This document shows positions 49,781 through 59,934 of a stretch of DNA of 64,000 bases, one piece after another. The stretch is taken from positions 40,759-104,758 of the forward strand of contig NZ_JACAEH010000010.1 of the NCBI RefSeq assembly GCF_013388945.1. The letters are read 5' to 3'. Under the pieces are notes generated by a model. It was not told the origin of the DNA, searched no databases, and worked only from the letters and a program-made list of their open reading frames with translations. Each line of letters opens with the position of its first letter. Positions within the stretch are counted from its first letter, which is position 1. Source of the DNA: Nitrososphaera sp. (GTDB lineage: Archaea; Thermoproteota; Nitrososphaeria; Nitrososphaerales; Nitrososphaeraceae). Made by a program: the position numbers and the translations under genes.

Positions 49781-51542
49781 CTGGCAGCGTGAAGGAGAAG
49801 GTGGCGCCCTTTGCGCCGACGTTGTTCTCGCCCTTTATCGTGCCGCCGTGCGCCTCGACTATAGCCTTTGACAGGTAGAGCCCGAGGCCCGTGCCCTTGG
49901 CCCTGTCCGACTTTGACACGAACTTGCCGAACAGCTTTTCCCTGACAGCTGGGTCTATGCCCTTGCCCCCGTCTATCACGCTGACCCTGACAAGGTTGCC
50001 CTCTTCAGGTGTTATCGCCACCCGGATTGTGCCCTCCTGGGTAAAGTTGACGGCGTTGTCCACCAGGTTCACGAGCACCTGGTTTATCCTGCTCCTGTCT
50101 ATGAAGAGCTCCTCCATTGCAGGGATGACGGACGACTCGAGCGCCAGCTCGACTTTCTGGTCGGCAGGCATCTTGTACCGGGCGTCCTGGATGACTTCTT
50201 CTGCAAGCCTGCGGATGTTGGTCTTTTGTTTTTGCAGCTTGAAGGTGTTGCTCTCTATCCTGCTCACGTCCAGTATGTCGTTTGTGAGCTTGGTAATGCG
50301 GTTTGCGTTGCGCAGGATTATCTTGACGTTCTCTTCCTCCGGCATGCTGTCTGCCAGGTTCTCAGCGCTCAGAACTATCGGGAGCACCGGCGTGCGGAGC
50401 TCGTGCGCTGCGATGTTGATGAACTCGTCTTTTATGACGTCCTGCTCCTTGAGGCGCTCGTACGCGCCTTGCAGCTCTGCCAGCTGGCCGCGTATTTTCA
50501 CGTCCTGCTGGTTGACGGTTGAAAACAGCCGGCGGTTCAGGAACAGAATGAAGCCGATAAAGACGCCGGATATCGTGGCGACCAGCGCTGTCGCTATGAG
50601 CGTAAAGTTCTGCTGCTCGCCAAAGATGGCTACAAAGGGCGTGGTCAGCTGCGACGAGGGCGCAATGAGCGCTATGCTCCACGTGTGCCTTCCGTCTATC
50701 ACCACTGGCTGGTAGGCCATCGTGAACTCGTTTCCGCTTGCGTCCCGGTAGTCAAACACTCCGGACCTTCCCTGCAGCATCAGCTCAAAGCTCTTCTGGG
50801 CAATGTCACGCGTTCCCTGCGAGAAAACCGCGGTAAACTTGCTGTCCTGCACGTTTGTCCCGATCACAGATGCGTCAGGGTATGCAAGCACGATGCCGTC
50901 GTTTGTGATTACGGCCACCTGCTCGCCTTCGCTGAGCGCAGTCGGGGCAAGTACTGCAGAGACTATAAAGTCGGTGTGGCTGTAGGCTGCTATCACGCCG
51001 TCAAACGAGCCGTCCGACTGCGACCGGGGTACTGGAACTGCCACGACAAAGCTCACCATGTCGTCAAGGCCCGTCAGGGACTGGGTCACGTATGGAGTGT
51101 TTGTCACAAAGACAACTTCGTAAAAGCGCCTGTCAGAAAGGTCGGCCCCTATCTTATCACGGGTCGATTCATCGGTAGCATACAAAAGTGTGCCGTTTGA
51201 CGAAAGCCATACAATGTTTGTCACGTACCTCGAGATGGCTTGCTGCACGCTGTCCAGCCGGTCGCTTATGGCAGGGACGTTCCTCGACGCCATGACGGGG
51301 CCGCCGGCGGTCAGAGAGAGCACGTTTCCGATGTCCCCGAACTTGGCCTGCGCGTCGTTTGCTATGTTGCGCGCGTCCTCGCCAAGCTCGTCCCTCAGCA
51401 TCTTTGAGGCGGCAAGCTCCACCTCCGTCCTTGTGGTCTGCTGCGAGGTGTAGACGAGGAGAGACGAGATGGCAGTCATGCTTATGAGAGCCACCGTTAT
51501 TATCACAATAAGGGGGCGGCCGACATTGCCCCATGCGCTCAT
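49773..51542 (-). CDS. Membrane sensor histidine kinase with dCache-like domain
   Basis: A 589-residue kinase: TM1 (about 10-30), extracellular Cache-type domain (about 35-300), TM2 (about 315-335), coiled coil, H-box INIAAHELRTPVLPI, and HATPase with N box (NLVDNAVNF), GGKGIDP and GTGLGLYLSKAIVEAHGG. It probably phosphorylates the convergent response regulator (inference from adjacency). TATA-like CTTAAATAAG is at 51573-51582. Confidence 0.92.
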   Translation of the reverse strand: MSAWGNVGRPLIVIITVALISMTAISSLLVYTSQQTTRTEVELAASKMLRDELGEDARNIANDAQAKFGDIGNVLSLTAGGPVMASRNVPAISDRLDSVQQAISRYVTNIVWLSSNGTLLYATDESTRDKIGADLSDRRFYEVVFVTNTPYVTQSLTGLDDMVSFVVAVPVPRSQSDGSFDGVIAAYSHTDFIVSAVLAPTALSEGEQVAVITNDGIVLAYPDASVIGTNVQDSKFTAVFSQGTRDIAQKSFELMLQGRSGVFDYRDASGNEFTMAYQPVVIDGRHTWSIALIAPSSQLTTPFVAIFGEQQNFTLIATALVATISGVFIGFILFLNRRLFSTVNQQDVKIRGQLAELQGAYERLKEQDVIKDEFINIAAHELRTPVLPIVLSAENLADSMPEEENVKIILRNANRITKLTNDILDVSRIESNTFKLQKQKTNIRRLAEEVIQDARYKMPADQKVELALESSVIPAMEELFIDRSRINQVLVNLVDNAVNFTQEGTIRVAITPEEGNLVRVSVIDGGKGIDPAVREKLFGKFVSKSDRAKGTGLGLYLSKAIVEAHGGTIKGENNVGAKGATFSFTLPVS

Positions 51543-51598
51543 TCTATTTTCTTGTAATTGAACCTGCCAATCTTATTTAAGGATTGCAAGCCATTGTC

Positions 51599-52135
51599 TC
51601 ATCGTTTCCGCCGAAAGAAAATAACCGAGATGATGACCGCGCCCGCAGCTGCAAGGCCGGCGCCGACAGGCAGGGCTGTGGCAAGCGCAGGCGAATACAC
51701 AAGAAACGAGTCGGCAGGCGCGCCTGCTGGCAGGTTTGTTGAAACACCGTCAGGCGCGTCCGGGCTTCCATGGCTGTTTATCCCGAGGTAAAGAAAATGC
51801 TGCCCTGCTTCAAGCGTCTTGAACGGGCCGGCGTGTATCTGCGCGCTCTGGCCCGGCTCAAGGTCAGGAACGGAAAAGCTGGCCTGCGAGTTCGTCCTTC
51901 CGCCTTCTGACGCAAGCCTTACCCAGAGCGACTGGTCGGCGATTTCCGACCGGCCGGAGTTTGTCACGGTTATTTCGTACCGGACATAGTCCCCTGCCGC
52001 GGCAAGCAGCCCTTGCGACTGGACGCTGCGCGATACTGAAATATCGACAGACATTGTGCCCTGCGCCCATGCCGTGCCGGCCGCCGCTAGCGCCAAAATC
52101 GCACACAGTGCGCTAGATAACCTGAGCATCCTCAC
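51599..52135 (-). CDS. Surface protein with signal peptide, beta domain and C-terminal anchor
   Basis: A 178-residue protein: Sec signal (LSSALCAILALAAAGTAWA), an extracellular beta domain (YVRYEITVTNSGRSEIADQSLWVRL) of CARDB/DUF11-like layout, and a C-terminal membrane helix followed by FFRRKR. GTG 52135 or ATG 52129 may start it. It overlaps the 3' end of the giant gene by 23 nt on the same strand and is probably the last gene of that operon. Confidence 0.75.
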   Translation of the reverse strand: MRMLRLSSALCAILALAAAGTAWAQGTMSVDISVSRSVQSQGLLAAAGDYVRYEITVTNSGRSEIADQSLWVRLASEGGRTNSQASFSVPDLEPGQSAQIHAGPFKTLEAGQHFLYLGINSHGSPDAPDGVSTNLPAGAPADSFLVYSPALATALPVGAGLAAAGAVIISVIFFRRKR

Positions 52136-55100
52136 CTGTCTTTTGCCGCCTCAGGATATATGCCAACATGGTCCCGGCACCCGCAAACGTGGCCGCCGCG
52201 GTGGCGATTATGAGGTGCATGTTCACGGCAAGCCACGGAACTGCCACCTCTATCTGGGCGGTGCCAAGTATCCGGTTTTCAGCTTCCGACCTTGCGTCCA
52301 GGCTTATTACAAAGTCTCCGGATGTCGTGAATGGAACTTGCACTATCATCTGCGACGACTCGTACGGGCCGATCTCGATCCTTTGCGAGGTGTCGTAGGC
52401 TACCTTGCCTGACTGGTCAAAGTACCTGATGTTGAGCAAAAAGCGCTCCATGCTGCCGCCTGCATTTTTCACGTCAAGGACGAGTGTGGCCTTCACTTCT
52501 GGCGGGATTATGCTGGACGTGGACACGTCGTCGAGCGCTATTCCTACCGATACGTTCGTGCCTGCCTGCAGGGTCTTTCCAAATGCGATGGGCTTTGACG
52601 CCACGTTGAGCAGTTCCAGGACCGTAACGGCGGTCTTCTTGCCGGCAAACTCTTCGATGAGCTCAAGCGCCCTGCCTTCCTGAGAGTCGGTGACTGATAC
52701 AGTGTCTGATAGAAGCGCCGTAAAGGAAGAGACAGGCTCCCGCGGGGCGCCCTGCGAAAAGCCGGATGGAGCTTTGGCGCTGGTCGCCACGTAGGTCGAG
52801 AAGTGCTGCAGGTGGGCGACGTAGGTATACGAACCATCAACGGCGCCGGCAGGGCTGTCGATGCCCGGGACCCTCTCCCATTCGCCGGTGGCGTCGTTGA
52901 GCAGGAACATCTCCATCACGGGCACCCCGTTCTGATCCCTTGCAAGGTCCTGACCTGTAGCCCACGCGTCTGTTATGGCAAACGTCAGGTCAGGAGGCTT
53001 GCTGTAAAAGCCAGAGTCAGCCGGCGTCGCAGAGCCTGCAAAGCTGCCGGTCCAGTCCAGGTCGATAAAGAACGCGCTGACCTGCGCCTTCACGTCCTGC
53101 GCTGCAGCGGGCTTGGTGTCAAGCATGCTGAGCATGAGCGCAAAATTGCTGCCGGAAGAGTCGGGCGCAAAGTCCAGGTTCATCCAGCTTACAGGATGCG
53201 CCTCTGCTTCCTCTGACAATGTCGAGCCGATGTCAACGGGCAGCGACAGCTTGACGTCTGCAGGTAGGGAGTCTATTATTGGCGTGAGGATGGCGTTGCG
53301 CCCGGGCATGTCGTCTGTAGGCGTCATCGACACCTGGAACAGCGGAAGTACAATAGTCTTGCCTGTCATGTCAGTCGCAGAGGTCATCTGGCTGGTGTTG
53401 TAGACGGGCATGTCGGTCTGCTGGAGAAGCGACGCTATGCCGCCGGAAGCGCTGTAGGTGCCGGGAAGCTCCTGTGCCTCCGGAGGTTCCACCAGCCCGG
53501 GCTCTGTGACTATCATCGCGCGGGGCATCTCCGTCAGGTCCCACGACGCAGGGATGTCGGGAGGAGCAACCGCAAGCGCCGTTTCCGGCCGGTCCGACGC
53601 CGACAGTGATTCTGCGACCTGCGTGTGGTACAAGGCGTTTGTGGCCACGCTGTCAACGACTGCGATAGTGTCCTGCGCGCCTGGCGGGGGCAGCCATTCG
53701 TCCTGCAGCGCAAGCGACTCGCCGAGGACTAGGTTGAGCAGACACTCGGCAGGGGTGCAGGAGTCGCTTGCCAGCCCAAGCCCGTCGGCAAGAGCCAGAG
53801 TCCTGCTCCACGAGACGTCGGTCAGGGCGGCCGCGACACCTATCGAGTCGCTTATGTCCACGCTTCTGGCGCCCACCAGCACGTCGGAAACGCCTATCCC
53901 GTCTGAAAGCAGAACAGGGATGCCCGTGTTTACCGCGTCGGCTATTGCTACCCCGTCGTCCAGCCGGATGTTGGACGGCTTGAGTGCCAGCGCGTCCGAG
54001 CTTCCAAGCGAGTCGCCAATGAGCTTGGTTACGGCTATCGAAATCCCGTCCTGCAGCCCGACTGTGTCAAGGACGCCGCTGCTGGGCTCGGCCACAATGG
54101 CATCTTCAACATCGAGCGCGACTGCAATGAATCTAGTTACTCTGTAGTTGATTTTGTCGTCGATCACAAACCCGTCGGCAACCGGCGTGGGCGCGTGTGT
54201 GGTTGCCTGCACGGCAAGCGCCAGCGACTCGTTGATTGTGCGGTTCACCACAATCAGCCTCGATACAGAATCCGAGAGCCCTACGGAATCAAAGACCGTC
54301 TTGCCTATGCGCTGCGCCTTTTGAAAGTCCACGCGCGCCGATTCATAGGTGTCAAGGCTGGAGATGGTGATGGCGTTGTCGCCGGTCGATGTCGGACTTG
54401 AGGCGCTGCCGTTCCAGCGCAAGCCGCTTATGTCGTTTGCATTGTCTATGGTGGCGCCAAGTACGGCCACGCTGTCGCTTGAGAGCGGGTTTGCAGCAAG
54501 CTGAATCCAGTTGTGCGAGCCAGTGTCTGCAAACGAATCCTGCGACGAGAACACGTCAGGAGAGGTGAGCCTCTTGAAGTCGAGCTGGCCTGCAGTCGTG
54601 CCCCAGATTATGATTCCGCTGCCTGCGCCGTCCCAGGCAAAGTCAAAGCTCGGACCGGCAATGCTTCCAAGGCCGGCGTCGTGCTCTGCGTGGTCGGTCC
54701 ACGACGACCCGTCCCAGTAGGCAGAGTCAAGGTCGTTTGAAGAGCCCACCGCGCCCATAAAGATCTCGTTTGAAGCAGGGTTTGGAACCAGCTTGACCCA
54801 GTTGATTGTGCCCGTGTCCCAGGTGCCGGTGGAAGTAGAGCTTGTCTGCCAGGACGTGGTGAACCTGTTGTACCTGACAGCGGTGCCCTCGCCTGCCGCC
54901 ACCACAAGGTTGCCAGAGTTAGACTCGTAGGCGATGTCGACAGCCTGCCTGTTTGTGACAGAGACCGTCCCTGTGAGCTCGCTTTCGTTGCCCCATGCGC
55001 CGCCGTCCCATATCCAGGCCACGGCGTCAGAGTTTGTCGCGTCAAGGGCTATCATGCCTATGGCGTCAGAGCCTGACGTCCTGCGAGAGTCCATCTGCAC

Positions 55101-58100
55101 AAACGAGTACACGACGTCGGTGTCCGAAGCAGTGGTGTCGTCTATGGTCGATTCCGTTCCAAACGTCGTGGAAGAGTCTGCCATTATCCTGTAGAACAGG
55201 TCCTGCGAGCTGTCTGTTGACACCCTGTCGTATACGAGCACCAGATCGCCGGAGGTGCGCTCAAACTCTATGTCAAAGGGGCGCTGTACGCCTCCCGGAG
55301 CAGTCGTCCACAGGTCCACGATGTTGTTCTGGACAGTCCAGCTGTCGGGATCGGTGCATGCGTCGCTGCATGCGTACGAGTCCAGGAACCCGTCGTCGCT
55401 CAGGGTCACGATGACGCGCTTGGTAGAGACCGGGCTGAACTCAAGCCATGCGTACCTCACGGGGCTCCCGGCGCTTGGGAGTTCTACCTCGGCAGTCCAC
55501 GCCTGTCCGGCCGGGTCCCACTCGCGGTACTTGGGGAAGCTGGTGCCGCTTCCAGTGGCAGACCGGTAGGCAATGGCGGCCACGTTTTCGTCAAGGTGCG
55601 CGTCGTCAGAGACGCCAACCGAGTCTGCAAGCTGGCGCGGCGCGACAAGCTTTCTTGCAGGAGAATCCGATACCGCAATTCCGTCGTCAATGGATACCGG
55701 GACTGTAAGCGGCAGGCTGTCTGTCACAGAAAGCTCGACAGGCAGGTTCTTTGACACTGCCTTGGAAACCAAAGCCGAGACGGAAAGAGAGTCTTCAAGC
55801 TGGCGCGGTATCGATACCACTATCTTGTCGGTTATTGCCAGCGTCTGGAAGAGCCGCGGATTTGTCGGCGAGAACACGTCGATAGAGATCGAGTCTGAGA
55901 TTGATACAGGGTCCGCAGTTGACCGGGAGGCGCCCCGGGCAATCGAGTCTGAAATGCCTATCGACGCCCGGACTGATCTTGTGACGTGCATTGTTATCGA
56001 GTCGCCAAGCTGGACCGTATCCGGCGGCAGGCGGTAAGCATGGTAGAGCCGCGAGGCAGAATCTGTGGCAGTCACCGAATCAGAAACGAACCTCTTGACC
56101 GCCTTGGACTTTTGGAAGTTGACCTGCATGGATTCGTACGTGTCGAGCCCGGAAAGCGTGATGCCGTTGTCGCCGGTCGATGTCGGATCGGCCGCGCCGC
56201 CGTCCCACCTTATTCCGCCTATGTCGTTGCTGACGTCTATGGTGGCGCCAAGCGCCGCAACATAGTCTGCCGACGTGGGGTTTGTCACAAGCTGCACCCA
56301 GTTGTGGTTTGCGCTCTCTGCAAAGGCTCCCTGTGTTGAGAATGTGTCCGGCGCCGTAAACCGCTTGAAATCCAAGAAGTCGATCTGGGTACGCCAGATG
56401 AGCACGCCTGCGTTGCTGTCGCCTGTCCAGGCAAAGTCAAAACCACGGCCGGCTGTGCCTCCAAGGCCGGCGTCGTGCTCTGCGTGGTCCGTCCACGACG
56501 ACCCGTCCCAGTAGGCAGAGTCAAGGTCACTTGCGCTCCCGGTGGCGGCAAGAAACACCTCGTTTGAGGATGATGCAGGGTTGGGAGTGAGGTTCAGCCA
56601 GTTGACCGTCCCTACCGCCCACGTTCCGGCTCCTGTGGAGCTTGTCTGCCAGGACGTGGTGAACCTGTTGTAGCGTATGTCCGTCCCCTCGCCTGCGACA
56701 GCGACCAGGTTGCCGGAGTTTGACTCGTAGGCGACGTCTATCACTTCCGTGCTTGTTGCAGAAACCGTGCCTGTCAGCTCGCTTTCGTTGCCCCATGCGC
56801 CGCCGTCCCACACGAACGCGACCGCGTCAGAGTTTGTCGCGTCAAGGGCTATCATGCCTATGGCGTCAGAGCCTGACGTCCTGCGAGAGTCCATTCTAAT
56901 GAATGAATACGAAATATCCGTCGCAGTCTCGCTTGTATCGTTTATGGAAAATTCTGAACCAAACGTGTTTGACGAATCTGGCATTATCCTGTAGAACAGG
57001 TCCTGCGAGCTGTCTGTTGACACCCTGTCGTATACGAGCATCAGGTCGCCGGAGGTGCGCTCAAACTCTATGTCAAAGGGGCGCTCGATGCCTGTCAGTG
57101 CCGACCGGACCTCCACCACGTTGTTCTGCACCGTCCACGAGCCGGCCTGCGTGCACTGGTTGTCGCATGCGTAGGAATCCAGGAACCCGTCGTCGCTCAG
57201 GGTCACTATCACGCGCTTTGCAGACACGGGGCTGAACTCTATCCATGCAAACCTGACAGGGCTTCCTGCGCTTGGGAGCTCGACTTCCTGGCTCCAGGCA
57301 AAGGTCTGGGGGTTCCACTCGCGGTATTTTGGAAAGTTTGCGCCGCTGCCGGTGGCAGACCGGTAGGCCATCCCGGCGGCGTTGCTGTCGGAAGGTATAG
57401 AGTCTGTGAAGGTTATAGTGACAGGCACCGAGCGCGGGGCTGAAAGCATCCTTGCCGGCGTGTCTGCCACAGACAGGGATTCTGGTATGTTCTTTGCCAC
57501 CCTCGTGTCTACATCGCTTGCAAGCGCTAGTGTTTCTGCCACGGGCTTGGCTGCCCGCTTTGACGGCGTGTCTGCCACAGACAAGCCGTCAGACATCGAG
57601 CGCGGCACTGTTATGTGAACCGAATCTGCGATGCCAAGGTTTTCAAAGATGTACGCGTTGCCCGGTGAAAACAGGCTGGTAGAGATGACATCGGATATTG
57701 CAATCGAGCTGGAGGTAGGCTCGACGTTGTTGTAGACCCGTGCGACAGAGTCTGACACGGGTAGCGAATCAGGCACAGCCCTGCCGGTTATCTTGGCAGT
57801 TATGCCGGCAGACACCATGACAGAGTCTGACGTCGACCGCGAATACGACCGGGGCTTCCTTGAATCCAGCGAGACCACGTCGTCCGTGTTTGCAGTGCCG
57901 GCGCTAGCAGAGATGGTGCCAAGGCCGTTCAGCGTAAACGTCGTCGAGTCGTACTCGCCGTCCCCTATGTTGTCAGGCGCAGCCTGCGAGTAGAACGCCC
58001 ACAGCGAGTCGACCCCGCTCGTCGTCGAGTCGTTGTCGCTGACGGCGGTTACCCATATCAGCGCCTGCCCCACTGCCGTCGAGACTTCGGTGCCCCAGCC

Positions 58101-59930
58101 CGAGCCGTCCCACCGGCTGTGCTGGTAGCTGGCCGCTGCGTTGTCGTACCAGAGCGCAAGGCCGGTCGAGTCCCAACCGACCCATGCAAAATCTCCCCTG
58201 CGCGAGGCGCCGCCAGTCGCCGCGTCATGCCGAAATGGCGTACCCGGCACCCCCGCATCGAACTGGACGCAGCTGAAATCACTTACGTCATCCGTGCTGC
58301 AGACCATTATCTTGTTCGAGCTCGGGTTTGGATCCGGTTTTACGGTCATCCAGACAGGATCATCGCCAGTTACGTCCGGGTTTATGCCGCCGGAAAGCGT
58401 GCTCACCGCGGACCACGAGCCAGTGTGCCTGGCGTAGCGCACCTCGTTTGTTGCAAGGCCCGGCGCTACCACCAGCGCGGCCCCGCTTGAACTCTCGTAC
58501 GCAATTCCAATTGACTCTCCCGTCAGGGATGCTGACAGCACCGTGTCAGTCACGGTCAGTTGATTTCCAAAGGACGAGCCGTCCCAGATGAGCGCGACCG
58601 CGTCGCTGTTGGTGGCGTCCAGGAGCACCATCGCTATTTCGTCGCTGCCTGTCTTTGACGCCGTCTTGAAGAAGCGTATGTCGTTGTCTGTAGTTGTGTC
58701 ACTGATGTAGTCAAAGCCGCTTTCGCCTGAAAGCGTCAACGTGTCGGCGTCGAACACCTGGTAGAAAAAGTCGTTCGTGTCGGCTGCGGTGGTCTTGTCG
58801 TAGACTATGAGCAAGTCGCCGCTTGCATGCTCAAACGCCATGTCAAAGTATTTCCGGCCGCCGGTCGGCGTGCCCATGTCTGCCACAAGCGTCGGACCGG
58901 TCCAGCTTGCAGGGTTTGTGCAGTCTGCGGTGCAGTAGTAGATGTCTATCTCGCCATTTGTCTCACGGACGCCTATTATCCTCAGCTCCGAGCCTGCAAC
59001 AGGGCTGTAGAGGAACTTGACTGCCTCTATCTGGGCCCCGGCAGAGGTAAGCGAGGCTTCCGAGCTCCAGCTCGAGGTTGAAGGGTCCCATTCGCGGTAT
59101 CCCAGGCCGCCGCTTGTGCCAATCCTGTAGGCCATCCCGGCGGGGCTGTCAGCAAACGCGGAAAGATCGCTCGAGTTTGCAGATACCACGGCAACCGTGG
59201 CAAGGCCGGCAAGCGCGGCCACCCTTGCGCCCCTGCCCAGGGCGACGTAGCGCGACAGAACGTATGCGCCAGCGCCTGCAAGAACGCTTTTGCGCGCAAA
59301 GCCAAGCACGCCGGAATTTCGCGAATACAGTGCGATGACTGCAACGCCCATCGCGCCGTAGGCTGCAGCTGAATAGCCGCTTGCAGCACCTATGGACTTT
59401 TCAGACAGGAACAGGTACTGTAAATCCGGATCGTCGGGCGAGTCCTCTCCGCCGCCATCATGCGGCCCGGTATCTGGTGTAACCATGACAACTATCGGGG
59501 TCGCGGACACGCCCTCAAAGGCCCGCGTGTCTGTGTACTGGACGTTCCTTTTCTGCACCGGCTGCAGGGGGCTTCTTTCTTCTATCCTCTGCGGGCCTGC
59601 AGAGGACGGCGCATGAGACCTGTAAACGGTGTTCTGCCCTGTCTGCTGCGGAAACGCCGCCGAGACGCTCAGCGAGTCTGAAATGGCGCGCACGTGCACG
59701 GCCGGCATGCTGCCGGCGTTTCCCATCACAGACACGACGTGGACAGATTCAACTATCGCCAGGGTGTGTGCAACAGGGATGGGCTTTGCCTGCGCCGGCT
59801 CTGCAAACGCAGGCAGGACCAGCACGCAGGTTGCAACAAAGATGCCTAGCAGGGCCAGCGCTACAAAATACAAAGGGTATGTCTTGGAAAGAGCTATTTG
59901 CCCAGTGAATACGCCCAACCCCACTATCAT
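52113..59930 (-). CDS. Giant cell-surface repeat protein (2605 residues)
   Basis: Starts with a membrane helix (YFVALALLGIFVATCVLVLP) and a second hydrophobic region (about 180-240). Three long beta-rich modules follow, starting near residues 266, 854 and 1453 (each opens MAYR/IAYR...YREW and contains the SDAIGMIALDATNSDAV segment in two of them), probably beta-propeller-like. They are linked by many short ISDSISV/VSDSL-type repeats. The C-terminal part has a beta-sandwich (SMERFLLNIRYFD) and a final membrane anchor (LIIATAAATFAGAGTMLAYIL) with a basic tail. It is probably a surface adhesin or filament-like protein. It lies 4 nt downstream of the tail-like gene in one operon. Confidence 0.85.
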   Translation of the reverse strand: MIVGLGVFTGQIALSKTYPLYFVALALLGIFVATCVLVLPAFAEPAQAKPIPVAHTLAIVESVHVVSVMGNAGSMPAVHVRAISDSLSVSAAFPQQTGQNTVYRSHAPSSAGPQRIEERSPLQPVQKRNVQYTDTRAFEGVSATPIVVMVTPDTGPHDGGGEDSPDDPDLQYLFLSEKSIGAASGYSAAAYGAMGVAVIALYSRNSGVLGFARKSVLAGAGAYVLSRYVALGRGARVAALAGLATVAVVSANSSDLSAFADSPAGMAYRIGTSGGLGYREWDPSTSSWSSEASLTSAGAQIEAVKFLYSPVAGSELRIIGVRETNGEIDIYYCTADCTNPASWTGPTLVADMGTPTGGRKYFDMAFEHASGDLLIVYDKTTAADTNDFFYQVFDADTLTLSGESGFDYISDTTTDNDIRFFKTASKTGSDEIAMVLLDATNSDAVALIWDGSSFGNQLTVTDTVLSASLTGESIGIAYESSSGAALVVAPGLATNEVRYARHTGSWSAVSTLSGGINPDVTGDDPVWMTVKPDPNPSSNKIMVCSTDDVSDFSCVQFDAGVPGTPFRHDAATGGASRRGDFAWVGWDSTGLALWYDNAAASYQHSRWDGSGWGTEVSTAVGQALIWVTAVSDNDSTTSGVDSLWAFYSQAAPDNIGDGEYDSTTFTLNGLGTISASAGTANTDDVVSLDSRKPRSYSRSTSDSVMVSAGITAKITGRAVPDSLPVSDSVARVYNNVEPTSSSIAISDVISTSLFSPGNAYIFENLGIADSVHITVPRSMSDGLSVADTPSKRAAKPVAETLALASDVDTRVAKNIPESLSVADTPARMLSAPRSVPVTITFTDSIPSDSNAAGMAYRSATGSGANFPKYREWNPQTFAWSQEVELPSAGSPVRFAWIEFSPVSAKRVIVTLSDDGFLDSYACDNQCTQAGSWTVQNNVVEVRSALTGIERPFDIEFERTSGDLMLVYDRVSTDSSQDLFYRIMPDSSNTFGSEFSINDTSETATDISYSFIRMDSRRTSGSDAIGMIALDATNSDAVAFVWDGGAWGNESELTGTVSATSTEVIDVAYESNSGNLVAVAGEGTDIRYNRFTTSWQTSSTGAGTWAVGTVNWLNLTPNPASSSNEVFLAATGSASDLDSAYWDGSSWTDHAEHDAGLGGTAGRGFDFAWTGDSNAGVLIWRTQIDFLDFKRFTAPDTFSTQGAFAESANHNWVQLVTNPTSADYVAALGATIDVSNDIGGIRWDGGAADPTSTGDNGITLSGLDTYESMQVNFQKSKAVKRFVSDSVTATDSASRLYHAYRLPPDTVQLGDSITMHVTRSVRASIGISDSIARGASRSTADPVSISDSISIDVFSPTNPRLFQTLAITDKIVVSIPRQLEDSLSVSALVSKAVSKNLPVELSVTDSLPLTVPVSIDDGIAVSDSPARKLVAPRQLADSVGVSDDAHLDENVAAIAYRSATGSGTSFPKYREWDPAGQAWTAEVELPSAGSPVRYAWLEFSPVSTKRVIVTLSDDGFLDSYACSDACTDPDSWTVQNNIVDLWTTAPGGVQRPFDIEFERTSGDLVLVYDRVSTDSSQDLFYRIMADSSTTFGTESTIDDTTASDTDVVYSFVQMDSRRTSGSDAIGMIALDATNSDAVAWIWDGGAWGNESELTGTVSVTNRQAVDIAYESNSGNLVVAAGEGTAVRYNRFTTSWQTSSTSTGTWDTGTINWVKLVPNPASNEIFMGAVGSSNDLDSAYWDGSSWTDHAEHDAGLGSIAGPSFDFAWDGAGSGIIIWGTTAGQLDFKRLTSPDVFSSQDSFADTGSHNWIQLAANPLSSDSVAVLGATIDNANDISGLRWNGSASSPTSTGDNAITISSLDTYESARVDFQKAQRIGKTVFDSVGLSDSVSRLIVVNRTINESLALAVQATTHAPTPVADGFVIDDKINYRVTRFIAVALDVEDAIVAEPSSGVLDTVGLQDGISIAVTKLIGDSLGSSDALALKPSNIRLDDGVAIADAVNTGIPVLLSDGIGVSDVLVGARSVDISDSIGVAAALTDVSWSRTLALADGLGLASDSCTPAECLLNLVLGESLALQDEWLPPPGAQDTIAVVDSVATNALYHTQVAESLSASDRPETALAVAPPDIPASWDLTEMPRAMIVTEPGLVEPPEAQELPGTYSASGGIASLLQQTDMPVYNTSQMTSATDMTGKTIVLPLFQVSMTPTDDMPGRNAILTPIIDSLPADVKLSLPVDIGSTLSEEAEAHPVSWMNLDFAPDSSGSNFALMLSMLDTKPAAAQDVKAQVSAFFIDLDWTGSFAGSATPADSGFYSKPPDLTFAITDAWATGQDLARDQNGVPVMEMFLLNDATGEWERVPGIDSPAGAVDGSYTYVAHLQHFSTYVATSAKAPSGFSQGAPREPVSSFTALLSDTVSVTDSQEGRALELIEEFAGKKTAVTVLELLNVASKPIAFGKTLQAGTNVSVGIALDDVSTSSIIPPEVKATLVLDVKNAGGSMERFLLNIRYFDQSGKVAYDTSQRIEIGPYESSQMIVQVPFTTSGDFVISLDARSEAENRILGTAQIEVAVPWLAVNMHLIIATAAATFAGAGTMLAYILRRQKTGEDAQVI
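54360..57371 (-). repeat. Near-identical repeated units inside the giant gene
   Basis: The stretches around 54360-55574 and 56155-57371 match at an offset of about 1.8 kb. Examples are TCCTGCGAGCTGTCTGTTGA at 55201 and 57001, and CTTGTCTGCCAGGACGTGGT at 54841 and 56641. The third module (57900-59135) is much more diverged. This points to a recent internal duplication or gene conversion. Confidence 0.8.
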
Positions 59931-59934
59931 TTGA

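Noticed and set aside
52800..59600. Many plus-strand ORFs of 60-230 codons across the giant gene
   Set aside because: They are Ser/Thr- or Arg-rich shadows of the repeated minus-strand gene, recur with its repeats and have no own promoters.
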